A stretch of 6,191 bases of DNA from Bacteroidales bacterium (GTDB lineage: Bacteria > Bacteroidota > Bacteroidia > Bacteroidales > JALTDM01): contig JALTDM010000267.1 in NCBI GenBank assembly GCA_027074135.1, positions 1 through 6,191 of the forward strand, in the 5' to 3' direction. The notes beneath the pieces were generated by a model, which was given only the letters and a program-made list of their open reading frames with translations, searched no databases and had not been told where the DNA came from. The translations under genes were made by a program, and so were the position numbers. Of this stretch, positions 1 through 5,683 are shown piece by piece. How positions within the stretch are numbered: the first letter of the stretch is position 1; every line of letters begins with the position of its first letter.

Positions 1-115
1 GTATATATAACACATAACGAGTAATAAAGCAAGGGAAAAGTTAAGAAAAGATTATAGAGTTAAGACTTTTTATGATAGTTGGATAGAGGGATGGTTAGGT
101 GTTAGGGAGGGGAGG

Positions 116-481
116 ATGCATCTTAGTTTTTTGAGAAACCTCTACAAAAAATATGAAAACAAGGAAACTCTCGAACTGCCGGAATTACCCAAAATAAGAG
201 AATTTGAAGATGCTGAAAGCCCGATATTTACAAGGGAATTTAAGAATTTTGTAAAAAACAAGGACTTTGAGATTACAACACTGTCCATAGGTATGAAACT
301 CGAATTGGAGGCTGCTCAATTTTATAAAGATATGGCCAAGGAATTTGAAGATGAAAAATTGAAAGAGTTCTTTTTATATCTATCAAAATGGGAAGAAGGA
401 CATTTTGAGGCTCTAAGGAAGCAAAAAAGCTTCTTCGAGGATTACTACAAGAGTAAATATACCTTTTTCAGGGGATTTTAA
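116..481 (+). CDS. Ferritin-like (rubrerythrin-type) domain protein, apparently lacking its N-terminal half
   Basis: The 121-residue product resembles the second half of ferritin-family/rubrerythrin-like proteins, which bind a di-iron centre in a four-helix bundle and act in peroxide or iron handling. Visible ligands are E63, seven residues before Tyr in ELEAAQFY (63-70), and E93xxH96 in KWEEGHFEAL. These would be helices C and D. The start MHLSFLRNLYKKYENKE corresponds to the region just after the first EExxH of full-length relatives, so helix A, most of helix B and their ligands are missing (about 40 residues). The ATG has a GGAGG at 106-110 (spacing 5) and another abutting it. The frame is open upstream to a TAA at 8-10 but has no ATG, GTG or TTG, and that stretch does not look ferritin-like. 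The protein may be a short form that dimerises to complete a site, or a 5'-damaged gene. Family assignment is fairly sure; functionality is not. Confidence 0.7.
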   Translation: MHLSFLRNLYKKYENKETLELPELPKIREFEDAESPIFTREFKNFVKNKDFEITTLSIGMKLELEAAQFYKDMAKEFEDEKLKEFFLYLSKWEEGHFEALRKQKSFFEDYYKSKYTFFRGF

Positions 482-493
482 AGGTTTACATTC

Positions 494-523
494 AGCGCCT
501 CTTTGAAAAGGGGCGCTCCTTTT
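494..523 (+). terminator. Intrinsic terminator after the ferritin-like gene
   Basis: An 8-bp stem, AGCGCCTC (494-501) with GGGGCGCT (510-517) and one T-G wobble, closes an 8-base loop. CCTTTT follows. It begins 13 bases after the stop codon, so it ends the ferritin-like transcript. Confidence 0.8.
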
Positions 524-780
524 GCTTTCTATCTTCCGATTTTGAAGTTTTCTCAATTGATACTTCTAAATATCATTTAATTTTCTCACAAAATATTTTA
601 CTTAACTTTATACTGCACAATAGTATTTGAGTTTATGGATTTGAATATAAAACACCGGATGAAATGTATAACTCAGCCTTTAAGAAAGAGACAGAAGGGC
701 TGGCCCCGTTAAATTATTTCTATTTAACAGGGCTGGCAGCATGATAAAAAGAATCCACTTAAAAGAAAGAGAAATGTGTC
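524..780. other. Intergenic stretch with no recognisable gene
   Basis: AT-rich, with only very short reading frames and no ribosome binding site in front of them. A small inverted repeat, ATACT (610-614) and AGTAT (622-626), and the larger hairpin listed separately are the only structures seen. Confidence 0.5.
699..737. repeat. Long imperfect hairpin upstream of the Tm-1-like operon promoter
   Basis: GTTAAAT (708-714) pairs perfectly with ATTTAAC (722-728). The stem continues through CCC (705-707) with GGG (730-732) past a bulged A, then GCTGG (699-703) with CTGGC (733-737), including two G-T pairs. The octamer AGGGCTGG occurs twice, at 696-703 and 729-736. No T-tract follows, so it is not a typical terminator. 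It lies about 40 bases upstream of the -35 box and could be a protein-binding site or a processed RNA end. Confidence 0.5.
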
Positions 781-810
781 TTGACAAAAGGCTCGGTTGA
801 GAATTATAAT
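781..810 (+). promoter_or_regulatory. Consensus sigma70-type promoter of the Tm-1-like operon
   Basis: TTGACA at 781-786 and TATAAT at 805-810 match both consensus hexamers exactly, with an 18-bp spacer. Transcription would start near 817, giving a leader of about 33 bases containing the AAGGAGG at 836-842. This suggests strong housekeeping expression. Confidence 0.85.
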
Positions 811-849
811 GAAAGTTTAAAGTAAAATAGTAAGTAAGGAGGCGCAAAA

Positions 850-2076
850 ATGCCAAAAACAATTGTTTTGCTTGGTACGCTTGATACAAAAGGGCGCGAG
901 TTTGCCTACGTAAAAGAATCAATTGAAAAACAAGGATTCAACACAATACTAATAGATGCAGGTGTACTTGGTTCACCAACAATTAAACCGGATATAGCCA
1001 GAGATGAGGTAGCCATAAAAGCTGGAACAAGTATTGATTACCTGATTGCAAAAAATGATAGGGGATTTGCCATAGATTTGATGTCTAAAGGCGCATCTGC
1101 CATAATTCAAGAACTTCACAATAATGGCAAAGTAGACGGCATTATTAGCTTGGGTGGATCGGGAGGAACTGCGCTAGCAACATATGCAATGAGAGGACTA
1201 CCAGCTGGTGTACCGAAAATAATGGTATCAACGATGGCCTCAGGTGATACGAAACCATATGTAGGCGTAAAAGATATAACAATGATGTATTCTATAGTGG
1301 ATATCTCTGGGTTAAATAGATTATCATCTATTATATTGGAAAATGCCGCAGGTGCCATTTGTGGAATGGTGAAAGCTAGAACTGCCAAATCAAATGATAT
1401 TGATTATGGAAAGAGAAAAACCACCGTTGGTGCTACCATGTTCGGTGTAACTACCCCCTGTGTAGATAAAGTCCGATCTATTTTGGAAGAGAATGACTGT
1501 GAAGTATTGGTTTTTCATGCAACCGGTACCGGGGGAATGGCTATGGAAAGCTTAATCGAGAATGGTTTTATAGATGCTGTGGCTGATATTACAACAACTG
1601 AATGGTGCGATGAACTTGTTGGAGGAGTGCTTTCCGCCGGTAAAACCAGATTAGATGCCGCGGCTAAAGCGGGTATACCACAGATAGTTTCTGTGGGAGC
1701 TTTAGATATGGTCAATTTTGGACATATTAACACAATTCCTAACCAATTTAAAACCAGAAATTTGTATAAACATAATGATAGTGTAACACTAATGAGGACT
1801 ACTCCCGAGGAAAATCGTGAATTAGGCAAGGTTATAGCTGAAAAACTAAATAAAGCAAAGGGGCCGGTTGTACTGTTTTTACCTTTGAAAGGTGTTTCCG
1901 CCTTGGATAAAGATGGCATGCCTTTTTATGATCCAGAAGCAGACGCTATGTTATTCAAAACATTGAAAGAGAATTTAAAATCACATGTTGAGATTAGGGA
2001 AATAGATTGTCATATCAACGATCCGGAATTTGCTAAAGCGATGGCAAATGCATTACTTCAATTAATTAAAAAATAG
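850..2076 (+). CDS. Tm-1-like (UPF0261) ATP-binding-domain protein
   Basis: The 408-residue product is a full-length member of the UPF0261/Tm-1-like family, named after the N-terminal, ATP-binding part of tomato Tm-1. Its biochemical reaction is not established. Family hallmarks visible are GTLDTKG (9-15), DAG (36-38), the glycine-rich GGSGGT (102-107), STMASGD (127-133), GLNRLS (154-159), FHATGTGGMAME (222-233), the LDAAAKAGIPQIVSVGALDM segment (268-287), RTTPEEN (316-322) and PLKGVSALD (345-353). The two Gly-rich segments near 102 and 222 suggest two Rossmann-like lobes. There is no signal peptide or membrane segment, so it is cytoplasmic. The ATG follows TAAGGAGG (835-842) by seven bases and lies just downstream of a consensus promoter. 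The next gene encodes the TIM-barrel partner fused to this domain in plant Tm-1, so the two probably form a complex. Family call is sure; function is unknown. Confidence 0.9.
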   Translation: MPKTIVLLGTLDTKGREFAYVKESIEKQGFNTILIDAGVLGSPTIKPDIARDEVAIKAGTSIDYLIAKNDRGFAIDLMSKGASAIIQELHNNGKVDGIISLGGSGGTALATYAMRGLPAGVPKIMVSTMASGDTKPYVGVKDITMMYSIVDISGLNRLSSIILENAAGAICGMVKARTAKSNDIDYGKRKTTVGATMFGVTTPCVDKVRSILEENDCEVLVFHATGTGGMAMESLIENGFIDAVADITTTEWCDELVGGVLSAGKTRLDAAAKAGIPQIVSVGALDMVNFGHINTIPNQFKTRNLYKHNDSVTLMRTTPEENRELGKVIAEKLNKAKGPVVLFLPLKGVSALDKDGMPFYDPEADAMLFKTLKENLKSHVEIREIDCHINDPEFAKAMANALLQLIKK

Positions 2077-2089
2077 AGGGAGGATTATT

Positions 2090-2920
2090 ATGGCTGTTGA
2101 CAGAACAAAAGCTTTAGAAAAATTAAAGGCACAAGTCGAGAAAAGAATACCTATAATTGGAGCAGGGGCTGGAACAGGCATATCTGCAAAATTCACCTTA
2201 AAAGGTGGAGCTGATCTTATAATTATTTATAATTCAGGACGTTATAGAATGGCAGGTAGGGGATCTCTTGCAGGCTTAATGCCCTACGGTGATGCAAATC
2301 AAATTGTTGTAGAGATGTCGAAAGAAGTTCTGCCTATAATTAAAGATGGAGCTGTCTTGGCCGGAGTTTGCGGTACAGATCCTTTTAGAGTAATGTCAAA
2401 TTTTTTAAAACAATTAAAAGAATTGGGTTTCACAGGAGTACAAAACTTTCCAACTGTCGGGTTAATAGATGGACAGTTCCGCCAAAATTTAGAAGAAACA
2501 GATATGGGTTATTATAAAGAAATAGAAATGATAAAACTAGCACACGAGTTGGATATGCTAACATGCCCATATGTATTCAATGAAAGTGATGCAGTTGAAA
2601 TGACAAAAGCAGGTGCAGACATTATTGTAGCACATATGGGTTTAACTACCAAAGGTTCCATAGGTGCCAAAACAGCTCTCTCTTTAAGAGAAGCTGCCGA
2701 ACGAGTGCAGGCCATACATGATTCAGCTAAAAAAATAAATCCAGACGTTATGGTTATATGTCATGGAGGGCCTATTGCTGAGCCGGAGGATGCTCAATAT
2801 ATCTTTGATCACACAAAAGGTATTATAGGTTTCTTCGGAGCATCTAGCATTGAGCGTTTACCGACTGAAACAGCTATTGAAAATCAGACTAAAAAGTTTA
2901 AAAATTTAAAGATGGCGTAG
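2090..2920 (+). CDS. Phosphoenolpyruvate-hydrolase-family TIM-barrel protein (Tm-1 C-terminal-domain type)
   Basis: The 276-residue product belongs to the TIM-barrel family annotated as PEP hydrolase-like (earlier 'TIM-barrel signal transduction'), the same fold as the C-terminal half of plant Tm-1. Conserved-looking strand ends and loops are GAGAGTG (24-30), a YNSGRYRMAGRGSLAG stretch (47-62) ending in PYGDAN (65-70), CGTDPF (94-99), NFPTVGLIDG (119-128), AHMGLTTKGSIG (181-192), CHGGPI (224-229) and GFFGASSIERLP (247-258). These line the expected mouth of the barrel and fit binding of a phosphorylated or oxoacid ligand. Length is typical for a stand-alone member and no export signal is seen. 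AGGGAGG (2077-2083) sits six bases before the ATG and overlaps the upstream stop region; the 13-bp gap indicates translation from the same mRNA as the Tm-1-like gene. The true substrate is not known, and the PEP hydrolase label is by family only. Confidence 0.88.
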   Translation: MAVDRTKALEKLKAQVEKRIPIIGAGAGTGISAKFTLKGGADLIIIYNSGRYRMAGRGSLAGLMPYGDANQIVVEMSKEVLPIIKDGAVLAGVCGTDPFRVMSNFLKQLKELGFTGVQNFPTVGLIDGQFRQNLEETDMGYYKEIEMIKLAHELDMLTCPYVFNESDAVEMTKAGADIIVAHMGLTTKGSIGAKTALSLREAAERVQAIHDSAKKINPDVMVICHGGPIAEPEDAQYIFDHTKGIIGFFGASSIERLPTETAIENQTKKFKNLKMA

Positions 2921-2946
2921 TTCGGGACTATGTAGCTTTTATCTAA

Positions 2947-3015
2947 GAAAGTGGGTTATGGAAAAAAGAGGGATTATCAACAGGCTGTTGAGATACGACC
3001 CTCAGACCCACTTTC
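2947..3015. repeat. Three-tier nested hairpin after the Tm-1-like operon
   Basis: The outer stem is a perfect 10-bp repeat, GAAAGTGGGT (2947-2956) with ACCCACTTTC (3006-3015). Inside it GAGGG (2968-2972) pairs with CCCTC (2999-3003), and innermost TCAACA pairs with TGTTGA around GGC (about 2977-2991). Internal loops are asymmetric (11 against 2, then 4 against 7). It lies 26 bases after the TIM-barrel stop. The T-run is poor (GTTTCC), so it could be a weak terminator, an mRNA-end stabiliser or a small structured RNA. I do not recognise a known RNA class. Confidence 0.6.
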
Positions 3016-3102
3016 GTTTCCACTCTATCCATAGAAATTACCTCTATTTGCTTTAGGTGGTAGATATATTGGAGTCTATCTGGTTGTACAGAACAAAAAA
3101 TA

Positions 3103-3132
3103 TTTGACAGGAATATTTCCAACTGATAATAT
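3103..3132 (+). promoter_or_regulatory. Promoter of the yedE-type gene, placed for a leaderless or very short-leader mRNA
   Basis: TTGACA at 3103-3108 is followed by GATAAT at 3125-3130 (16-bp spacer), or by TAATAT at 3127-3132 (18-bp spacer). A start about seven bases past the -10 falls at 3137-3139, three to five bases before the ATG at 3142. Confidence 0.7.
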
Positions 3133-3141
3133 AAATCTACT

Positions 3142-4149
3142 ATGTTACTAACTTTTATTTTTGGGTCACTGTTTGGTGCTATACTTCAATATGCCCATGT
3201 CAACAGATACGATGTCATAAGTGGATTGGCTATTCGCGAGGATTTGACTGTGGCAAAGATGTTATCCCTATCTGTTGGAATAGGCATTATATTGGTAAAT
3301 TTCGAGATTGCATCGGGTCTTGCAAGCTACCACATAAAACCATTTCTCTTAGGAGGGATAGTATTGGGAGGCTTAGTCTTTGGCAGTGGAATGGCAATTT
3401 TAGGTTACTGCCCCGGAACACTCGCCATATCGTTAGGAGAAGGTTCTTTAGATGCTCTCGTTGGAATTTTGGGCGGGCTAGTTGGAGGTGTTGTTTTTAC
3501 ACTGCTTTTGCCATATATAAAACCTATTCTTGATACAAATCTGGGAAAAGTATCGCTGAACACATCGCTGGGGTCTGGCACATTATTCTTTGTATTAGTT
3601 GTAATAATCGGTGTAGTTTTTTCAATCTCTGCTTTCGTGCTTCACAAAATAGACAGGGTAAAAGACAAGAAATGGATACTATCCGGTATAGCGTTGGCAT
3701 TTCTAAACGCTATTATCTTCCTCACCTTTGTCTCCAACAGACCCATAGGTGCATCAACAAGTTATCCATATTTTGGAGATCTAATCATAGGACTTACTAA
3801 CAATAGTTATTTCGCAAAGATAAAAGTGCCTGGGCACTGGGAGCTTATATTTTTGGCCGGAGCAGTCGTTGCATCTTTTTTAATCTCTCTCATAAAAAAG
3901 GAGTTTAAATTAATCCTGATACATAACAATTGGCAAGTACACAAGGGCGAAAATACAATTGGCAGAGTTTTCTGGTCTTTTATCGGTGGATTTATACTAA
4001 TTTTTGGAGCAAGAATGGCTGGGGGATGCACAAGCGGACACATACTCTCAGGTGGCATGCAGCTTGCATACAGTAGCCTGGTATTTGGAGTCTTTGTCTT
4101 TATTTCCTTTCTTACGGTTGGGGAGCTATTCTACAAACCCAAAAAATAA
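3142..4149 (+). CDS. YeeE/YedE-family membrane transporter for a sulfur compound
   Basis: The 335-residue, strongly hydrophobic protein belongs to the YeeE/YedE sulphur-transport family, inner-membrane channels known for thiosulfate uptake in some members. The family is a duplicated unit, and both signature loops are seen: GYCPGT (88-93) and GGCTSGH (294-300) followed by SGGMQ. C90 and C296 are the only cysteines and match the ligand-relay positions of thiosulfate-transporting members. The N-terminal Cys found in some homologues is replaced by NRYDVISG (21-28), as in a distinct subfamily, so the substrate may differ. About eight or nine membrane segments can be drawn, with a polar linker near 199-232. 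An in-frame TAA at 3127 rules out a longer protein. The ATG has no ribosome binding site and follows the promoter directly. It is followed after 36 bases by an AcfC-like binding protein, probably co-transcribed. No TusA-like sulfur carrier gene is adjacent. Selenium-related YedE is an alternative reading. Confidence 0.85.
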   Translation: MLLTFIFGSLFGAILQYAHVNRYDVISGLAIREDLTVAKMLSLSVGIGIILVNFEIASGLASYHIKPFLLGGIVLGGLVFGSGMAILGYCPGTLAISLGEGSLDALVGILGGLVGGVVFTLLLPYIKPILDTNLGKVSLNTSLGSGTLFFVLVVIIGVVFSISAFVLHKIDRVKDKKWILSGIALAFLNAIIFLTFVSNRPIGASTSYPYFGDLIIGLTNNSYFAKIKVPGHWELIFLAGAVVASFLISLIKKEFKLILIHNNWQVHKGENTIGRVFWSFIGGFILIFGARMAGGCTSGHILSGGMQLAYSSLVFGVFVFISFLTVGELFYKPKK

Positions 4150-4185
4150 TAAAAATAAAAAACCTGTTAGTACTGGAGGTAAAAG

Positions 4186-4962
4186 ATGAAACATAAGAAG
4201 TTATTTACCCTTTCATTGGGATTGTTCTTAGTCATATTTATAGGCTCAATCGCCTATGCAAAACATAAACCAGTAATACATGTCTATGGACCGGGTGGGC
4301 CCTACCCTCCAATGCACGAAATTGCTCAACTCTTCAGCAAGAAATTTAATGTAAGAGTAATAGTAACAAGGGGACCGTCCAAAAAATGGATGCGCAAAGC
4401 TTGGAGAAATGGAGACATAATCTACAGTGGAGCAGAGTTCATGATGCAGCATTTTGTTTGGGCTATGAAAAGAAGGATTGATATAAAAACTATAAAGTCG
4501 CTATATTTGAGACCCTCAGGGATATTGGTGAGAAAGGGCAACCCAAAACATATTAGAGGATTCAGAGACCTTCTTAAACCCTATACAAAGATTTTAGTTG
4601 TTGACGGTGCTGGGCAAACGGGGCTTTGGGAAGATATGGCTGGCAAACAGGGCGATATAAGAATAGTCATGGCTTTTAGAAAAAATATTGTATTCCATGC
4701 AAAAAATAGTGCTGAAGCAAAAAAGATGTGGTTAAAGGTTAAAACTATTGACGCATGGCTTATATGGAACATCTGGCAGATATCTAACAAAGATATAGCA
4801 GATTTTGTTCCTGTCTCTAAAGAGTTTGTTATCTATAGAGACTGTGGTATTGCCATGACATTCAATGGTGAAAAGAAAGCGATTGTAAGAAAGTTTTATA
4901 ATTTTGTGCAGTCTAAAGAGGCAGCCAAAATTTTTAAAAAGTGGGGCTGGATAACGGAATAA
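4186..4962 (+). CDS. acfC: AcfC-like periplasmic substrate-binding protein
   Basis: The 258-residue product is a type-2 periplasmic binding protein of the AcfC kind (accessory colonization factor C), related to ModA and sulfate-binding proteins. A signal peptide is clear: basic MKHKK, a hydrophobic core, and AYA at 23-25 before the probable cut. Family-typical stretches are YGPGGPYPPM (34-43), IIYSGAEFMM (78-87), LYLRPSGILVRKGNP (106-120), VVDGAGQTGLWEDMAG (138-153), FRKNIV (164-169), DAWLIWNIWQ (189-198), YRDCGIAM (217-224) and the C-terminal KKWGWIT. These suggest an oxyanion or carboxylate ligand; the actual ligand is unknown. GGAGG (4175-4179) is well spaced from the ATG. No ABC ATPase or permease is next to it. 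The gene lies 36 bases after the YedE-type channel, so it may serve that channel or act as a sensor. The family call is firm; the partner is inference. Confidence 0.88.
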   Translation: MKHKKLFTLSLGLFLVIFIGSIAYAKHKPVIHVYGPGGPYPPMHEIAQLFSKKFNVRVIVTRGPSKKWMRKAWRNGDIIYSGAEFMMQHFVWAMKRRIDIKTIKSLYLRPSGILVRKGNPKHIRGFRDLLKPYTKILVVDGAGQTGLWEDMAGKQGDIRIVMAFRKNIVFHAKNSAEAKKMWLKVKTIDAWLIWNIWQISNKDIADFVPVSKEFVIYRDCGIAMTFNGEKKAIVRKFYNFVQSKEAAKIFKKWGWITE

Positions 4963-5160
4963 AATAGAAAGTCTTAATTAGTCTAAATATAAACTATACT
5001 CGGAGTGTTTTCTTCAGTAATTATACACTTTTCTTTTAAAGGATTTTTTATAAATGCAAATCGCATAAAAATCCCATTAAAAGAATGATTGTCTTACTTT
5101 AAACATACATATTTTCCTTGGCGAAATATAGAAATAAACTAATTTTCATTAAGACATGGT
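4963..5160. other. Intergenic stretch after acfC, no gene seen
   Basis: AT-rich DNA with stops in all frames and no plausible ribosome binding site. It holds a weak hairpin, AGTGT (5004-5008) with ACACT (5025-5029) followed by TTTTCTTTT, which might be an early terminator of the yedE-acfC mRNA, and the longer inverted repeat listed at 5034-5082. Confidence 0.5.
5034..5082. repeat. AT-rich interrupted inverted repeat, 18 pairs
   Basis: TTTTAA (5034-5039) pairs with TTAAAA (5077-5082), GGATTTTT (5041-5048) with AAAAATCC (5067-5074), and ATGC (5054-5057) with GCAT (5063-5066). Small bulges separate the blocks. It begins 71 bases after the acfC stop and no T-run follows, so transcript-end protection or a protein-binding site are as likely as termination. 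Confidence 0.55.
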
Positions 5161-5196
5161 GCGCTTAGTTCAACATGCGAAGCAAGCGCGTTTTTT
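5161..5196 (+). terminator. Intrinsic terminator, probably of the yedE-acfC unit
   Basis: GCGCTT (5161-5166) pairs with AAGCGC (5184-5189), extendable by wobble pairs, and is followed at once after G5190 by six T's (5191-5196). The 17-base loop is long. It lies about 200 bases downstream of acfC with no gene between. Confidence 0.7.
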
Positions 5197-5210
5197 AACT
5201 AAAAATTTTT

Positions 5211-5395
5211 AGGAGGTTTTTTTAAGTCTTACAAGAAGATTCTTCGAAATTTAAAAATACAGCATCAAAGAATGCTAAACACCCATGTAAGGGAAAGATG
5301 GGGTGAGATACTACCCTGAAGTTTACGCAAGAAATTCAGCCCATAGAAAAAGAATCCTAATCCATCGTTATCAATATTGTTTTGATAGCATTTAA
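5211..5395 (+). pseudogene. Possible remnant of a small frame-broken gene
   Basis: AGGAGG at 5211-5216 looks like a ribosome binding site but no start codon follows at a usable distance. A frame from 5227 reads SYKKILRNLKIQHQRMLN and on to GEILP, ending at TGA 5317-5319. Skipping one base there continues as EVYARNSAHRKRILIHRYQY to a stop at 5393-5395. The joined sequence of about 56 residues is basic and protein-like but I do not recognise it. The frame could be chance, and the same DNA also carries inverted repeats. This is a low-certainty call. Confidence 0.2.
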
Positions 5396-5407
5396 AGAAA
5401 TTAAATG
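5280..5407. repeat. Cluster of successive inverted repeats
   Basis: ATGGG (5298-5302) and CTGAA (5316-5320) pair with the contiguous TTCAG and CCCAT (5335-5344). A competing pairing joins CACCC (5280-5284) with GGGTG (5301-5305). Two further hairpins follow back to back: TATCAA (5369-5374) with TTGATA (5382-5387), and CATTTAA (5389-5395) with TTAAATG (5401-5407). This could be a structured RNA or leader; no known class is recognised. Confidence 0.35.
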
Positions 5408-5578
5408 ACATTTAGAATAAAATAATTTCGATACTTATAGACTGATAGATTGAGTTCCTTTATTTTTCTCTCTCTTTATCTGACAAAAACCGTGTATGCC
5501 AAAAACCACTGATTGTTTATTAACCATCATCCGCCGGTTTCTATCTGCTAACCATTAAACACCAATCACCAACTCATC
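5408..5578. other. Intergenic stretch upstream of the nosL-like promoter, no gene seen
   Basis: Pyrimidine-rich between 5455 and 5480, then rich in AACCA-like words (near 5488, 5522, 5550). No reading frame with a ribosome binding site was found on either strand. Confidence 0.4.
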
Positions 5579-5612
5579 ACGGTTTATAAACGGTTCATAT
5601 TGGGGTTATAAA
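5579..5612 (+). promoter_or_regulatory. Candidate promoter and direct repeat upstream of the nosL-like gene
   Basis: TATAAA at 5607-5612 is a good -10 element; TTTATA at 5583-5588 is a weak -35 at 18 bp. The -35 region is overlapped by two copies of ACGGTT (5579-5584 and 5590-5595), 11 bp apart, one helical turn, as expected for a regulator binding two half-sites on one face. A weak -35 under repeats suggests activator control. Confidence 0.4.
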
Positions 5613-5629
5613 ATCTTTTTTGTTGGGGT

Positions 5630-5643
5630 GTTCACGTATGAAC
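5630..5643. promoter_or_regulatory. Perfect palindrome in the nosL-like leader
   Basis: GTTCA (5630-5634) and TGAAC (5639-5643) flank CGTA. It sits about 11 bases past the predicted transcription start and 40 bases before the ATG. It could be an operator for a dimeric repressor or a small leader hairpin. Confidence 0.35.
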
Positions 5644-5683
5644 TGTTTCTTTCTTGCAGATAAAATTTTTTCGGAGGTGTTTT

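Noticed and set aside
634..711. Small frame starting MDLNIKHRMK in the first gap
   Set aside because: No ribosome binding site, only 25 codons, and its end runs into the hairpin at 699-737.
741..800. Short leader-peptide frame starting ATGATAAAAAG
   Set aside because: It lies upstream of and across the -35 box of the mapped-by-eye promoter, so it would not be in that transcript, and has no ribosome binding site.
2921..3102. Known riboswitch upstream of yedE
   Set aside because: None of the sequence cores of classes I know (SAM, TPP, cobalamin, c-di-GMP, fluoride, glycine) are present, and the yedE promoter lies downstream of it.
4004..4189. 61-codon + strand frame overlapping the end of the yedE-type gene
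   Set aside because: It lies in another frame inside the conserved C-terminal YedE signature region and has no recognisable protein character.
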